In this document: positions 47,305 through 58,256 of the stretch, piece after piece
How the letters are laid out: each line of letters begins with the position of its first letter
Position numbering within the stretch: the first letter of the stretch is position 1
From: Sebastes aleutianus
Lineage: Eukaryota > Chordata > Actinopteri > Perciformes > Sebastidae
Assembly (NCBI GenBank): GCA_916700875.1
Contig: CAKAKS010000039.1
Coordinates: 30,013,794-30,077,793, forward strand
Direction of reading: 5' to 3'
Length of the DNA: 64,000 nt
The notes under the pieces: model-generated
The model's input: only the letters and a program-made list of their open reading frames with translations
What the model was told of the DNA's origin: nothing
Databases searched by the model: none
Position numbers and translations under genes: made by a program

Positions 47305-47811
47305 TGTTTTGAAATGGGGTTGATGACGGTCGGCACGCCCCCAGTTTGGAGAAATTAAAAGGAGTACCGACACAGGAGCAAAGCAACGTACTGCTTTGGA
47401 CGGGGCCGGCAGCAAAACGTAGTTTAGCCACTTAAAAAGAAAGGCTCACTTAAAAACTATATTCGTTTAAGAGTAAGCTATACTTACAATATTTTCACGC
47501 TTCATCTTGCCGTCAAAGAGCTCTATCCGACGGGGAACTGAACTGAAAGTGAAACTTATCTATGCTCTATTCAAAGCAGCCAGACTCAGTTGACAAAAAC
47601 AATATAGCGTACACTTAAACGGATATTGATTTCTTTTCATTTTGCTGCCGGCCCCATCCACAGCAGTACATTGCTTTGCTCTCATGTCGGTACTCCAGTC
47701 TGCTTCTCCAAACTGGGGGCGTGCCGGCCGTTATCTACTGTAGGTAATACACCGACTATGGATAAGTACCTCTTACAACCCCACTTCAAAACACCTGAAC
47801 TATCCCTTTAA
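47305..47811. mobile_element. long-hairpin element, about 500 bp
   Basis: The left arm (47305-47420: TTTTGAAATGGGGTTG, CGGCACGCCCCCAGTTTGGA, GGGGCCGGCAGCAAAACG) is inverted at the right (47637-47792: CATTTTGCTGCCGGCCCC, TCCAAACTGGGGGCGTGCCG, CAACCCCACTTCAAAAC). The right end finishes at TTAA as the complement of TTAAAGGGATAGTTCAGG. The left end lacks that terminal stretch and an internal segment of about 40 bp. The two small frames at 47204-47431 and 47626-47811 are mirror images caused by the palindrome. Confidence 0.75.
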
Positions 47812-48883
47812 GTAGTCATAAGTCTGATGACACTGACAACTAATATATCTATTGTTGTGTTGCTTCACATGACATACATTTACGAAGTTAAGCAAGAACA
47901 TAAACCTAAAATAAGAATAATATTGTTCAATTCTCCAGCTGCTGCCAATAATTACACACAAGGTCTAATATTTTAGACTTTCCTTGCCTTTTGTTGGCGC
48001 TGTATATGTTCCATATCCTTTAAACCCATCCTATAATTTCTGTCTACCACCCATGATTACTAAATTGGATATACAGTATTTTATCTGCAGTGAATTTGCT
48101 AGAAATGGGCATATTGTTATCTGAGCCATGACTCCATATCAAGGATGTTAGACTTGACCTTCACCCACCCCTCAGAGATCTTGACTCTAAATTAAAGACT
48201 TGAGACTTGACTTGCATTTTGTGACTCGTGACCATCTCTAGTTGAACACAATGAAATACGACATCTGGCTTTTATGTGTGTGTGTTTGTCTGAGTGTGTT
48301 CATCTGGATCCGCCACCATTTTAATTGCCCCCACAGAGCCCTAATAGGATCCACAGGACTTTGTATCACATACATTTGGGTTATACATGACATAAATGTC
48401 TCTTTTTTTTGCCCATCAGAGGGAAAAAAAAAACACTCAGACATACACAGAACTCAACTATCCCCATTTGTTCTCATCCTACACAACCCACTCTAATGAC
48501 ACACACATTTTCACACATGTATTCACACGTCCAGGCTTTCTTAAATGCACACACACACACACACGCTTCTGTAGGAAGTGCTAATGAGGGTCTCTGGACG
48601 AGACCCGGACGTCTTCGCTTTTCTCCAGCTCCACTCAGGGAACTGACAGCTGGAGCGAACCCTGTTTCAGCTGCACAGGTTCAGAACACAGATGCACATG
48701 TTCTTTACACACACGGACAACCGTTCTCTGGGTCTGCACACTTGATCTGTAGTATTTGCTGCATTCATTACATGTTTTAAATCTTTTATGTTGTCATCGA
48801 GGTTGGCAGATACCAGGCGCTGTTGCTGCGACATGCAGAAGGAGGAAGCTGGTAGAATAATAGTAATACCTTGCTATGAAGAC
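47812..48883. other. intron sequence without recognised genes
   Basis: Short CA runs at 48549-48563; nothing else recognised. Confidence 0.4.
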
Positions 48884-49797
48884 TAAGGATGCACTGATAC
48901 CGATACCAGATCGGATTTCGGGCCTATGACTAAAATAGCTGGTAGTTTATATACCATATACATTATATACTGGAATATTAATTCCTGTTTAAGTTTTGAC
49001 CAATTTGTTGCTGCATAAAAAGGTTTACACTTGAATTGTATTTCCTGTTAATTTTGAAGATTACATAACCAAGTTGCTGGTGTACAATATAATCTTTTTT
49101 TAATAATAAATAAAAAGTCAGTAAATGTCTATCCATATATCTGTTGCATTTTGTTTTACAAAGTTTGGAAAACAATGTTTTAGTCAAGCCCGATGTTGGC
49201 CTTTACACACCAGCAGCGTTTTTTCCGTGCGAGTATTTCACACGTCTATATATTTTTTCAAACTGTTGTTTTTGTCATGTGTACTTTCACACAGAACACA
49301 TATATTATGTGGTGAAAAAGTGACGTTTTCTTCCGAACAAGGTTGATTTTCTGATCGTTTGCATCACGAATAAAAGCACCAACCAACAACCAATCAAGTT
49401 GCACAGAACAAGTTTAGTTGCGCCTATATTTATAAAACAAAAAGACAAAGGCTCCGTAGTCCGAACCAGGACGGCAAACTTTATTACTCCTTTCAACCTT
49501 GACAAAGGCAGTGCACACCAGATCAACTCCTTCCTTTCATACCTTTCACAGTAAATGCCCTAGACATATAATATTTGCAAGCGAATATTCCACATTTTCG
49601 TGACGGTTATTCGTCACACACTTGGTGTGTAAAGGCCTTTACACATAAAAGAATGATCTTAGTCACTTCCAAAAAGTGAGGCATACAGCTTATTGATTAA
49701 ACACTGGTATCGGATCGGTACTTGGTATCGACCGATACCCAAAGCCCAGGTATTGTATTGGTATCGGGACTGAAAAAGTCAGATCAGTTCATCCTTA
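48884..49797. mobile_element. hAT-like MITE interrupted by a nested element
   Basis: Begins TAAGGATGCACTGATACCGA and ends GATCAGTTCATCCTTA, whose complement TAAGGATGAACTGATC gives a 16-bp terminal repeat with one mismatch. Also has characteristic ATACCGATACC/GGTATCGGATCGG subterminal text. The interior is broken by a second inverted-repeat element at 49198-49637. Confidence 0.75.
49198..49637. mobile_element. nested 440-bp element with perfect 15-bp terminal inverted repeats
   Basis: Starts GGCCTTTACACACCA and ends TGGTGTGTAAAGGCC. The sequence immediately right repeats TTTACACA. It interrupts 48884-49797 between GATGTTGG and AATGATCTTAG. No coding capacity; superfamily unknown. Confidence 0.75.
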
Positions 49798-51031
49798 TTG
49801 AAGACCCCTTTTTTCTTCTCTTTTTTTAAGCAATAAAGAATGTGAATGTGCAAATGTCCACTGTTTATTATGTTAACACTACATAGATTCAGCTCAGATT
49901 ATTTTAGTTTGGTTGACAGTTGTCAGGTTGGACTTAATCCCTGGTACCCCCAACTCTGCTTCAGATAGGTCAGAAGTCTTTGAGGCATCTGCCTTTCTTT
50001 CTATCTACTCATGTATCTCACACTATCTTGTGTCTGTCTCATTTTCTCTCTCGTCATCATGATCTGCCCTTGTTTTTCTCTCTGTTCGCCTCTACATTCG
50101 TCTGCCTCAGTGCAAAAACCGAAGCGTCTTATTAGAGTTATTAGAAGCCTTATTAAAAGATATATTTCATAGCACGGAGCTGCTCTGCGTTCACCACGCA
50201 AAATTACCAGTCTGAGCAACGCCTCTGCTTCAGTCTCATTGTGGTTAAAGATGCAGAGTGGAAGGGACAGATGCAGCGTGAAGAAAGAGAGAAGGAGACT
50301 CAGAGAGACTGGAGGGTGGCGGTAATGACGGTAGAGTGGTAGAAGAGCTGAGGCAGGAGGAGAGTGGATGGAAAGTGAAAGCAGGTCGGGAGAGAGGAAA
50401 GAGATAGAGGAATTACGGAAGATGGAGCCTCTGTGGCAGCGCTGATGTGTGGACGGTGGGTGGACAGGGTCGCTGAGTTGTGGCTCTGAAATGGGTCTTG
50501 ACAGAGTCATTTCTCACGTGGAGATTTACCCAGGCTTTTCTTTTTCAATGGTGGGAGGACGAGAGTGAATGACCCTTTCCACTTGTCATGAATATTTATT
50601 TGGTGAGAGCGTTCACAGGCTGCTGCGTGGAATGACAAATCGTGCTCTCCAAAGCAACTACCTATATTCTATTCCCATCTATTGCTTCACCCCGTCCCAC
50701 CTGCGACTGTCTCTCATCTAATCTATGGTCTGTTCTCACCTGGTTGTTTAACGTGTCCAAAACATTTGGATAGGGATTGCATTTAAACAAAAAAAGGCAG
50801 GTGTTAATGCATCGATGAGAACCAAAACTCCTCTCAGCGCATAATATCTGGACACCACTTCACACACAAACATGCTTGCATGGTTGGACCGTAGTGGTGG
50901 TCCTTATAAATCCAGTCAAACACTGTCAGTCATCTTTTGCTGTGCATTAATTGCATGAAAACTACAAATTTGAAAGGAGCTACCATCCTTTACGAGGACT
51001 AAAAACAAAGGATATTAAGCTGTCGGATGAT

Positions 51032-51032
<1 letters not shown>
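49798..51032. other. intron sequence without recognised genes
   Basis: A purine-rich, repeat-like stretch at 50255-50410 creates a 169-codon minus frame (50001-50510). It has Ser/Leu-biased composition and no family features, and I do not call it a gene. Confidence 0.4.

Positions 51033-51084
<52 letters not shown>
51033..51084. repeat. (GT)n microsatellite
   Basis: About 26 GT units. Confidence 0.97.
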
Positions 51085-51088
<4 letters not shown>

Positions 51089-51388
51089 AGCAATCAAAAT
51101 GTAAATGCAATGTGTTTAAAGCTAGACATTAAATAAGTAACTGAACACCAGGCAGAAAAGGAAAAGCAGTTGCTGCGTCCTCTGGTTGAACGCTTCAAGC
51201 CCAGCAGTGGGTGTGGTCAGAGGTGTGCTTAGTTGCACCTGACACCCAGCCGTGATGTCACAGGGAGTACACAGATTTTTCAACTTTCAACCACTCCCTT
51301 TTTTTCGTGTCACTGGCCAGTCCTCCTCACTTGGTGTGAACTCTGGATCCAGTGTTCGCTCCCAGCACTTTTTTGTAGAAAGTTTCTA

Positions 51389-52028
51389 CAATGGAAACCG
51401 CTTATAGAGATCACGTCTGTCCGGGTCAAATTGATCGCTATAAGCGGATGATTATTATAACCACATTTTTGTTGTTATGCATCATTTCTCACGCAGATTA
51501 CCATCTAAATGACATTTGTATATTTATTACATAAATACAAAGTAATGAAACCGACCGCTTCGCTATTTACTGTCTCGCTGCCAATGCTTCTGCCTTTTCC
51601 CTCAAAGAGGATGAGACATTGCCGTTTTTCTTGAGGATCAGCAAAGTTTGGTGCTTTCCCCGTGCCCGTTCGGTTTTTATTCAGAGAAAATTACTTTCCT
51701 TTTCCCGTTATGATATCAATGTGCACGCAGCATCAGCTTCAGGTATTCCACCGTAAAGCAGATGGTCCGCGAGGCAAAGTATCAAGGGAGTAAAGTTAAA
51801 AACAAAACAAAAATTCAATTAACGTTAATCTAACGTAGTTTTAAAAATGTTTTTCCATATGTTTTCATGTATGAAAAGATCCAAAATGAACACTGTAAGT
51901 GGACTACTTGATTACTATAAGTGAATAATTTAAACAGCGTTTGTATAGGAGTGAGTTTGTCCCGAGCTTTTTGTTCCATATAAGCGGTTGATCACTGTAA
52001 CCATGATCACTATAAGCAGTTTCCACTG
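51389..52028. mobile_element. 640-bp Tc1/mariner-superfamily (pogo/Tigger-like) MITE
   Basis: Left end CAATGGAAACCGCTTATAGA and right end complement CAGTGGAAACTGCTTATAGT are matching terminal repeats, each flanked by TA (51387-51388, 52029-52030), the target duplication of this superfamily. A GATCA...CTATAAGCGG motif also repeats subterminally on both sides. The interior has no transposase frame. Confidence 0.75.
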
Positions 52029-53417
52029 TATTAAAACAATATCTTGACAACATATCACTGCTCTAACCACTGTTGTATGATAGACTAGCATCGCCCCCTT
52101 GTTTTTTATTATTTATTTGGGCTACTATCTATTTGTTTGACATTGTTTTTTCACCATGAGCACCAACCAGAGGATGCATGCCCTCATACTTTGCATGAAT
52201 GAGCTTGCCACAGCTCAGGAGGATGATCTGCACACTCACTAGCTACATTCGGTGTCTGCCTGGCCGATCTGCTCACACAAATAAGCTTTTCTGTCTTTGT
52301 TATGATAGTGTCTGTTTGACATATAAAGCTCAGGATAGGCAGACACGGCCAAAACAACTGGGACATCATCAACGCTTTTCTGAAAAGTTCAGAGATTTTC
52401 AACTAGAAGAGCTCAGAGTGGCCACACAAAAAAGGTGGAGCGTTCAGAAAAAAAAAGACATTGGGTGCATTGCTTTTTCTCGAGGCAGCCGCTTGCAGCC
52501 GTGTACACTCTCTTCTTATTGGGAATAATTGGAAGAAGACGCTGGCACTCGGAAAAAAAATGCTATGTGGAAACTCAGCCTTACTGTGTGTTCAAAAGCA
52601 GATCAGTCATACAGGAGGTTATGAACTCACTTTTGTATGGCAAAATACATGTCACACAATCCTACTTCATAGTAATGTCATCACTGTAGCAAATAAATAA
52701 CCCAAGACATTTCCCTCCCTGGTCGAGGACATTTTCATTTAGCTAGATGTCTGTTTATAATACCCGCAGCAATCATCACACAATTCTGATGGCACTGCCG
52801 ATTTTATTGTGGTTTGTATTTAACTTATCCTCGCCACTGTAGAAGCCAATAACGTATTGTGTGGAAACGTACAGATATATTTGACATAACATCTCTTAAA
52901 ATTGTTATGGTGAAGGTGTTAGTTGCCTACTTATACATCCAGCAGACATATTAAGGAGTTGTGTTTTTGCTGAAAACAGCTGCCAGTTGCAGCTTTAAGC
53001 GATGCTGATGATACCGGTGAGACTGAATCAAAACAGTAAAGTTGTGGGCAGTAAAGCTGAATGCTAAACAATCAGTACACCTGAGGGGAAACGCAGAGTT
53101 ATAACTCTCTGTGGGTTTGTTACTGTGAGCGACACTTCACACATTACACATAGCCATTTGACCCACTATTATAATAAAAATATAGATTAATGCAGCTTTA
53201 AACCATAACTGAATACAGTTTACATACAGGTCACATGTAATGTAAAGTGGTCTGTGTGATTTAAACTGGTCCCAGTCTCTTCAGCTCTAATTTGATCTCT
53301 TCTCATCATATCTGTCCACATTGACAACCAGCTGTGTGTGTAATATCCTGGATTTCTCAGTATGACAACCCTCCATTACCCAGTATAGAAGGAATGCCAT
53401 ATCCCAAAATGGAACCA
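52029..53417. other. intron sequence without recognised genes
   Basis: Overlapping frames at 52184-52528 on both strands; none shows domain features. Confidence 0.4.
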
Positions 53418-54290
53418 GAGGCCTATACTACGAAGCGAGTTCAACATACCCAGGGTATCTTCTCCTTATCTGGTTTAACTAACCCTAACAAACGCGATCC
53501 CTCTAAGCGGTCCTACGATGGTGGTTATCAACTCGGTAAATCAACCCAGGGTTTCTCCACCTGACTGTGTTCACATGAAAGAGGCGGTGTCTGCAGCATA
53601 TGACCAATCACAAACATGGACAAGTCTACTGTCAAAAGAGCGGCATATTATACAAACAAAACTATAACTATAATATTACACAAATACGAAGAAGTTAAAC
53701 ACATAATCCAGAGTAAAAGTAACATAGTTGAAGCTGCCAGATGCAGGAAGGACAACTGGCAAAAGAAAAAAATGCAGGTGTGCGAATGGGTAAATTAACA
53801 GACTTCAACGTAATACTCAAAAATCACATATAGTCGTCAAATGGATCACATTTCATTATGCCCTTTGGTAATGTGCCGTGTGTGACTATTTCAGCCTTCT
53901 TTCAGCTGCGTCCTTGACTCCATCAGTTTGAAATTGACTTGGGAGCAAGTAAAAAAATTCATATAAAACATAATTCAAAGCGTTAAGCACCCACATCATA
54001 CAGCCAGCTGTCCTTCCTGCATTTGTCAGTTTAAACTGTGTTTTTCTTAGCCTGGATTATGACTAACTTCTTTATAGTTGTGTAATATTATCATATGATC
54101 TGCGCACTGAGCTCTGATTGGTCAGTAGGCGGTGCTTACCTCTGAGTTGATATCTTATCTGGAACATAACCTGCTCCGGAGCAGCATAAGTTACCATGGC
54201 GATCTATCCTGGTAAGAAGTAAACCACTGTCGTAGGAGTGAAAAGCCAGGGTTTACCCTGAAGTTACCTCGCTAACCCCCTGAACCTGAA
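53418..54290 (+). mobile_element. degraded PIF/Harbinger-like element
   Basis: The left end (CTATACTACGAAGCGAGTTC, ACCCAGGGT) and the complement of the right end (GTTAGCGAGGTAACTTCAGG) are eroded inverted repeats of a kind seen in teleost Harbingers. ACCCAGGGT-type short palindromes recur at both sides. It encloses the Myb/SANT-like relic at 53616. The DDE transposase is missing. Confidence 0.55.
53616..53798 (+). pseudogene. Harbinger-type Myb/SANT-like DNA-binding domain, truncated reading frame
   Basis: A 60-residue frame from ATG to stop: MDKSTVKRAAYYTNKT, then IITII-like hydrophobics, HKYEEVKHIIQSKSN and EAARCRKDNWQKKK. The RAAYYT, YEE-KH-I, KSN and R-x-x-x-WQK spacing matches the N-terminal Myb/SANT-like domain of the accessory protein of Harbinger transposons, from which host proteins such as NAIF1 and MSANTD members arose. 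The usual following residues and the acidic tail are lost after WQK, and no transposase frame follows. It is therefore a relic rather than a host gene, although the short frame itself is open. Confidence 0.6.
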
Positions 54291-57218
54291 ATCAGATTTA
54301 TCCTCCATGTCCCTATATGGCCAAATAGAAACCTTTAAATACTGGAGTCTAAATCTCTTGACTGTACGTGAGGAGTTTGGTGTACAAATGTGTTCCTCCA
54401 TCATTATCCCAGTCTCAGTTTGTGCTTCAGTACAGCAGCAGCCACTATGTTCGCTAAACACCCCTTTTATTATCACATTACCAGCCAAGGCTGCTGAGAT
54501 TTGGTGAGAGATTTGGATTCAGGTTGGATCATCTGCCTGTATACAGGCATTAGCCAGGGCGCTGCAGGCTGAATGAACACTGGAGCTCAAGTGTTGAAGG
54601 CAGAGCTTCCAGCAAGGAATTGAGAAAAAAATAAAAAATCTGTCCGGCTCATTATTTTGATGCTTTCACTGGCTCTGCTTTTTATAGCACCATTTCCGCC
54701 AAGGAAGCACTCGGAGGATGACATGTCAAAACTAACTGTTGCCCCTAATGTTTCACTCCTTAAATAAGACATCTGAAGGGTTGTTATCAAAAGGTTGTCA
54801 TCAGCACACTTTAAGAAGAGGTAACGAATATTGTTTGTGCAGCTTTTCTGGCCTGTTCCGCTGCATGTCCTGCACAAGAGCGACCTGACTTCTTGCTCTA
54901 TTACCCCCGGAGAAAACCGAAATGGAAAATGGATTTGGAAGAGAGACGCACGGATGCAATTTTTCCCTTAAGCCGAGTGGTAAACAATGGTGACAAGAAC
55001 AAGTTTTCGATAACTTTAAAGCAGAAGGGAGAGAAATAACAAATAGCCTTGTTTTCCATTATTTAATTCTGACTCTGTTGTATTACAGGGAGAGTAAATA
55101 AGGAAGGATATGAAATCTGACAAACAATACAAAGCTGCGTGTATTTGTTTGCAAGTGTGGGTGGGTTCCTATTTCTTATTTTTTTTCGGTCGGCTATAGT
55201 GAGCGGAGGCTTTACACGTGTCCGTGTGTGTGTGTGTGCTATTGCGGTGAGTGGTGAGCGTGGAAGGAGAATGGTTTGAGGCAATCTTTTTTATCCTGCT
55301 GGATCTCTCTCTGAGTAGAGAGATTGGGCTTTGTAGTTGTGATTGGAGGGAATTAAGGCCTGCCTTTGGTAGCAGGCAATAGCAGACAACTGGGAAACAG
55401 GTTGAGCCTGTCAGTGTGTGTGTGTGTGAGAGAGTATGTGCAGTAAGAGAAAGAAAGAGAGAGATTAACTCACCATTGCACATCATTCAACAGCTCCTCC
55501 AGGCCGCCCTTTGCCTCTTACCTTGGCCCTATCTGCACACTGATAACTAACTGCACTGAAAGAACTCCTGCAGTTCACTTACCTGGTTCAGTGACTAGAT
55601 TACTTTAGGTATATTTTACATCACATTATCATGTATGTGTGTTATATTATTATTCATTTGTAGTGTCCTTTGTTGCCATTGAGTTGCGTTTCATACTGAA
55701 TGGCCCTTCAGAATTAATCTTTCACAGCAGCTGGATTCTTGCGATGTCACAAGATCACGCGAGCAGATCACAAAGCACGCAAAAATTCATCTTGTCGGTA
55801 TTTCAATGGAGAAATACTCTCCAGTTCTGATTCTTTGAAAGAGCAAAGAACGGCACTGAAGGCTTTTTTTCGGTGGAAAAAATGTTTTTGCTCCCCTCCC
55901 AACTGGCTTCGGCAAGAGTTTGATTGACAGATGGTTCATCCAATCACCTGCCAAGTATATTTTGAAAGTGCCTGCCCGTTTTCAAACAGTTTCCAATGAC
56001 GGATTCTCAGATGGTTCTGTGTAACAAACAATCTGGCGGGTCAGGTTACTTTGAGTACTTTTGAGTAGTTTCCACGTAATTTAAGGTCATTTTTAATCCT
56101 TTTGGTCACAGGCCAAATTCTGCATCTTCCTGTCAAAGTCTCTCATTAGATTCAAATATGGATGAGTAACAAAATAACATTTACACATTCCGTAAAACCA
56201 TGTCACTAACCTCATAGGAGACTTCATAGGGGTCAACGGTGTTCAACTACAATGTGAATAGTTTAGTAGCAACTATACTGTATATTTTGTAGGTGTGTTA
56301 TGCAAAACTCCTATCCTCACTGAACGTCTGAGTATTGAACGTACACCTCCGTGATTTTAGCATGTAGCCTATATTTGTCGACATTTTGGCACATCTGTGT
56401 CATGAAAAGTCCGGCTGCTTTGGCTACTAGGAGTTCCTGTTAGCACCAAACAAACTACAGTATCCTGGATTAGGCTACTTTTGTTACAGATGAAAAAAAA
56501 TCGGATGATTATTATGAGCAAAGATCTCATGAAGTTTAAGGAGTGCTTTTTAAATCTGATTTATTAACGGATTTATGGTCTATCCTTGATGGACACCGGA
56601 GATCCCGACACCACTGTAAAGAGTGAATGCTGCTGATTTTAACAAGGTGTGCAGTGTATTATGTCAGTGTGTTTGTAATTGACTGAGGTGTGACTCTGAG
56701 AAGAAGCAGTGTGATGCTTTTAAGTTGTTTGGGTGGATGGATAGATAGAAGGCCTATTGGACGAGTTCTTTTGGTATATGTTAAGAGTGCATTATCTCTG
56801 CATAATGAAATAATGTATTCGGTTACACCCCTAGTATTTAGTGAACTCTGGATAGCCTCTTCCCTCCATTAAGGAGAATGAGACACAAACATACCTGGGA
56901 TGAGTAGGCTATTATGTTGGATCGCCATAATAACATGCAAGGAGGGCGATTGGCCATTTTGTTCATGAGGACCAAAGCAATTGATATGATGACTGATAGC
57001 GAGATCGGTTCATGTGGAGGCTTCTCTTAAACAGTGGGTGGAATACCAGCTGGGAATGACAGGGTGAGGGATAATAAAATTGTTCTGCTTTTTTTCCCCC
57101 TGTTTGATATGTGTCATTTTAAACTGATTTGCATCTTGGACAGTTGGTTGGGCAAAAAGTGAGCCATTTGAAGCAACCCCGTCTCCTAAAAAAATCCATT
57201 ACAACTAAACTGCATTCT
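54291..57218. other. intron sequence without recognised genes
   Basis: Short GT runs at 55220-55236 and 55416-55428. No element ends or coding evidence. Confidence 0.4.
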
Positions 57219-58256
57219 CAATTATGTTTCGAGGGAAAAGTATTTTCTCCCAGATTACAGTTAAACGCATGTTTAACGTTGTAAATTGAAACAAAACAAA
57301 AAATGCAACAACAAAACTACTTGTTTAGGTTTAGTAAAAACATCATGGTTTGGCTTGAAATCACTACGTTTGTTAGGTTATTTGAAATAAGTGAATGTTG
57401 ACTTTTAGTTTCACACGGGACACTAGCGGTCTCCTGGGGGAAAGTCCTGCATTTGTTTGACCCATCCATCATCCCCTCCACCAACCTGAAATGGACTTTC
57501 TCACTTGCTATACTCGTTATTATACCACGTCATTTTCATTAATGGTCACTCTATATACTACGTCACCTGCTCTGCGCGTCGCTCGTTGTACTATGTCACT
57601 CGCTACTACTATCTTCAAAAATGCTCTATAATAAAGATGACACATTACAAGCTCTGACAATGCTTTGAAATGCATAAACACTTCCTGTGTCCAAAGTGGG
57701 GCGTGGTCATGGCATGATCACCTCTCTCCCCATCCTCCCAACTCGTTTGGAAGTGTTGTGAACGTCATGTCGATGGATTTTCTTTTTGCTGACATTAGAT
57801 GTTTACATAGCCAACAGCCATATTTAGCATTATGAAAATTAGTTCATTAATTTGCAAATGTTAATTGGCAAATCTTGCGAAGTGTGTTGCTGATACAGGG
57901 AAAACGTCTCAAACTAAATTAATTTTCTCCTGATTTGTCTGTCTGAAAAATGCCATTTTAGTGTCAGAATGTTTGGATGATAAGTGACTTGTGGAAAATG
58001 GGTACAATATTTACTTAATTAAAGTCTTAATCTGTGTTCGCGTTGACGTCTCCTATTGGAGTTAATAGACTCAGGACATGCCGCTAGTCTCCTAAAGGGG
58101 CGGGGCAGTGGCGAAACTCACATGACACAGATACAGGTAATTGACTCTCAGTGCGCCGTCTCCTTTCTGTTCTGTCTCTGCTATCATTAAAAACATATTT
58201 TTGATATGTCAAACACAAATATATGACAAAATATGTTTCCCCTCGAAACATAATTG
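57219..58256. mobile_element. about 1-kb unit bounded by an inverted repeat, containing a GGTTTAGG module
   Basis: CAATTATGTTTCGAGGG at 57219 is perfectly inverted as CCCTCGAAACATAATTG at 58240-58256. 57305-57400 carries the AACAAAACTACTTGTTTAGG...AAAAACATCATGGTTTGG module. The unit may be one element or a composite of several; the ends are not otherwise defined. Confidence 0.5.

Noticed and set aside
50001..50510. 169-codon minus frame
   Set aside because: Arises over a purine-rich + strand stretch, giving a Ser/Leu/Pro-biased product. No family features.
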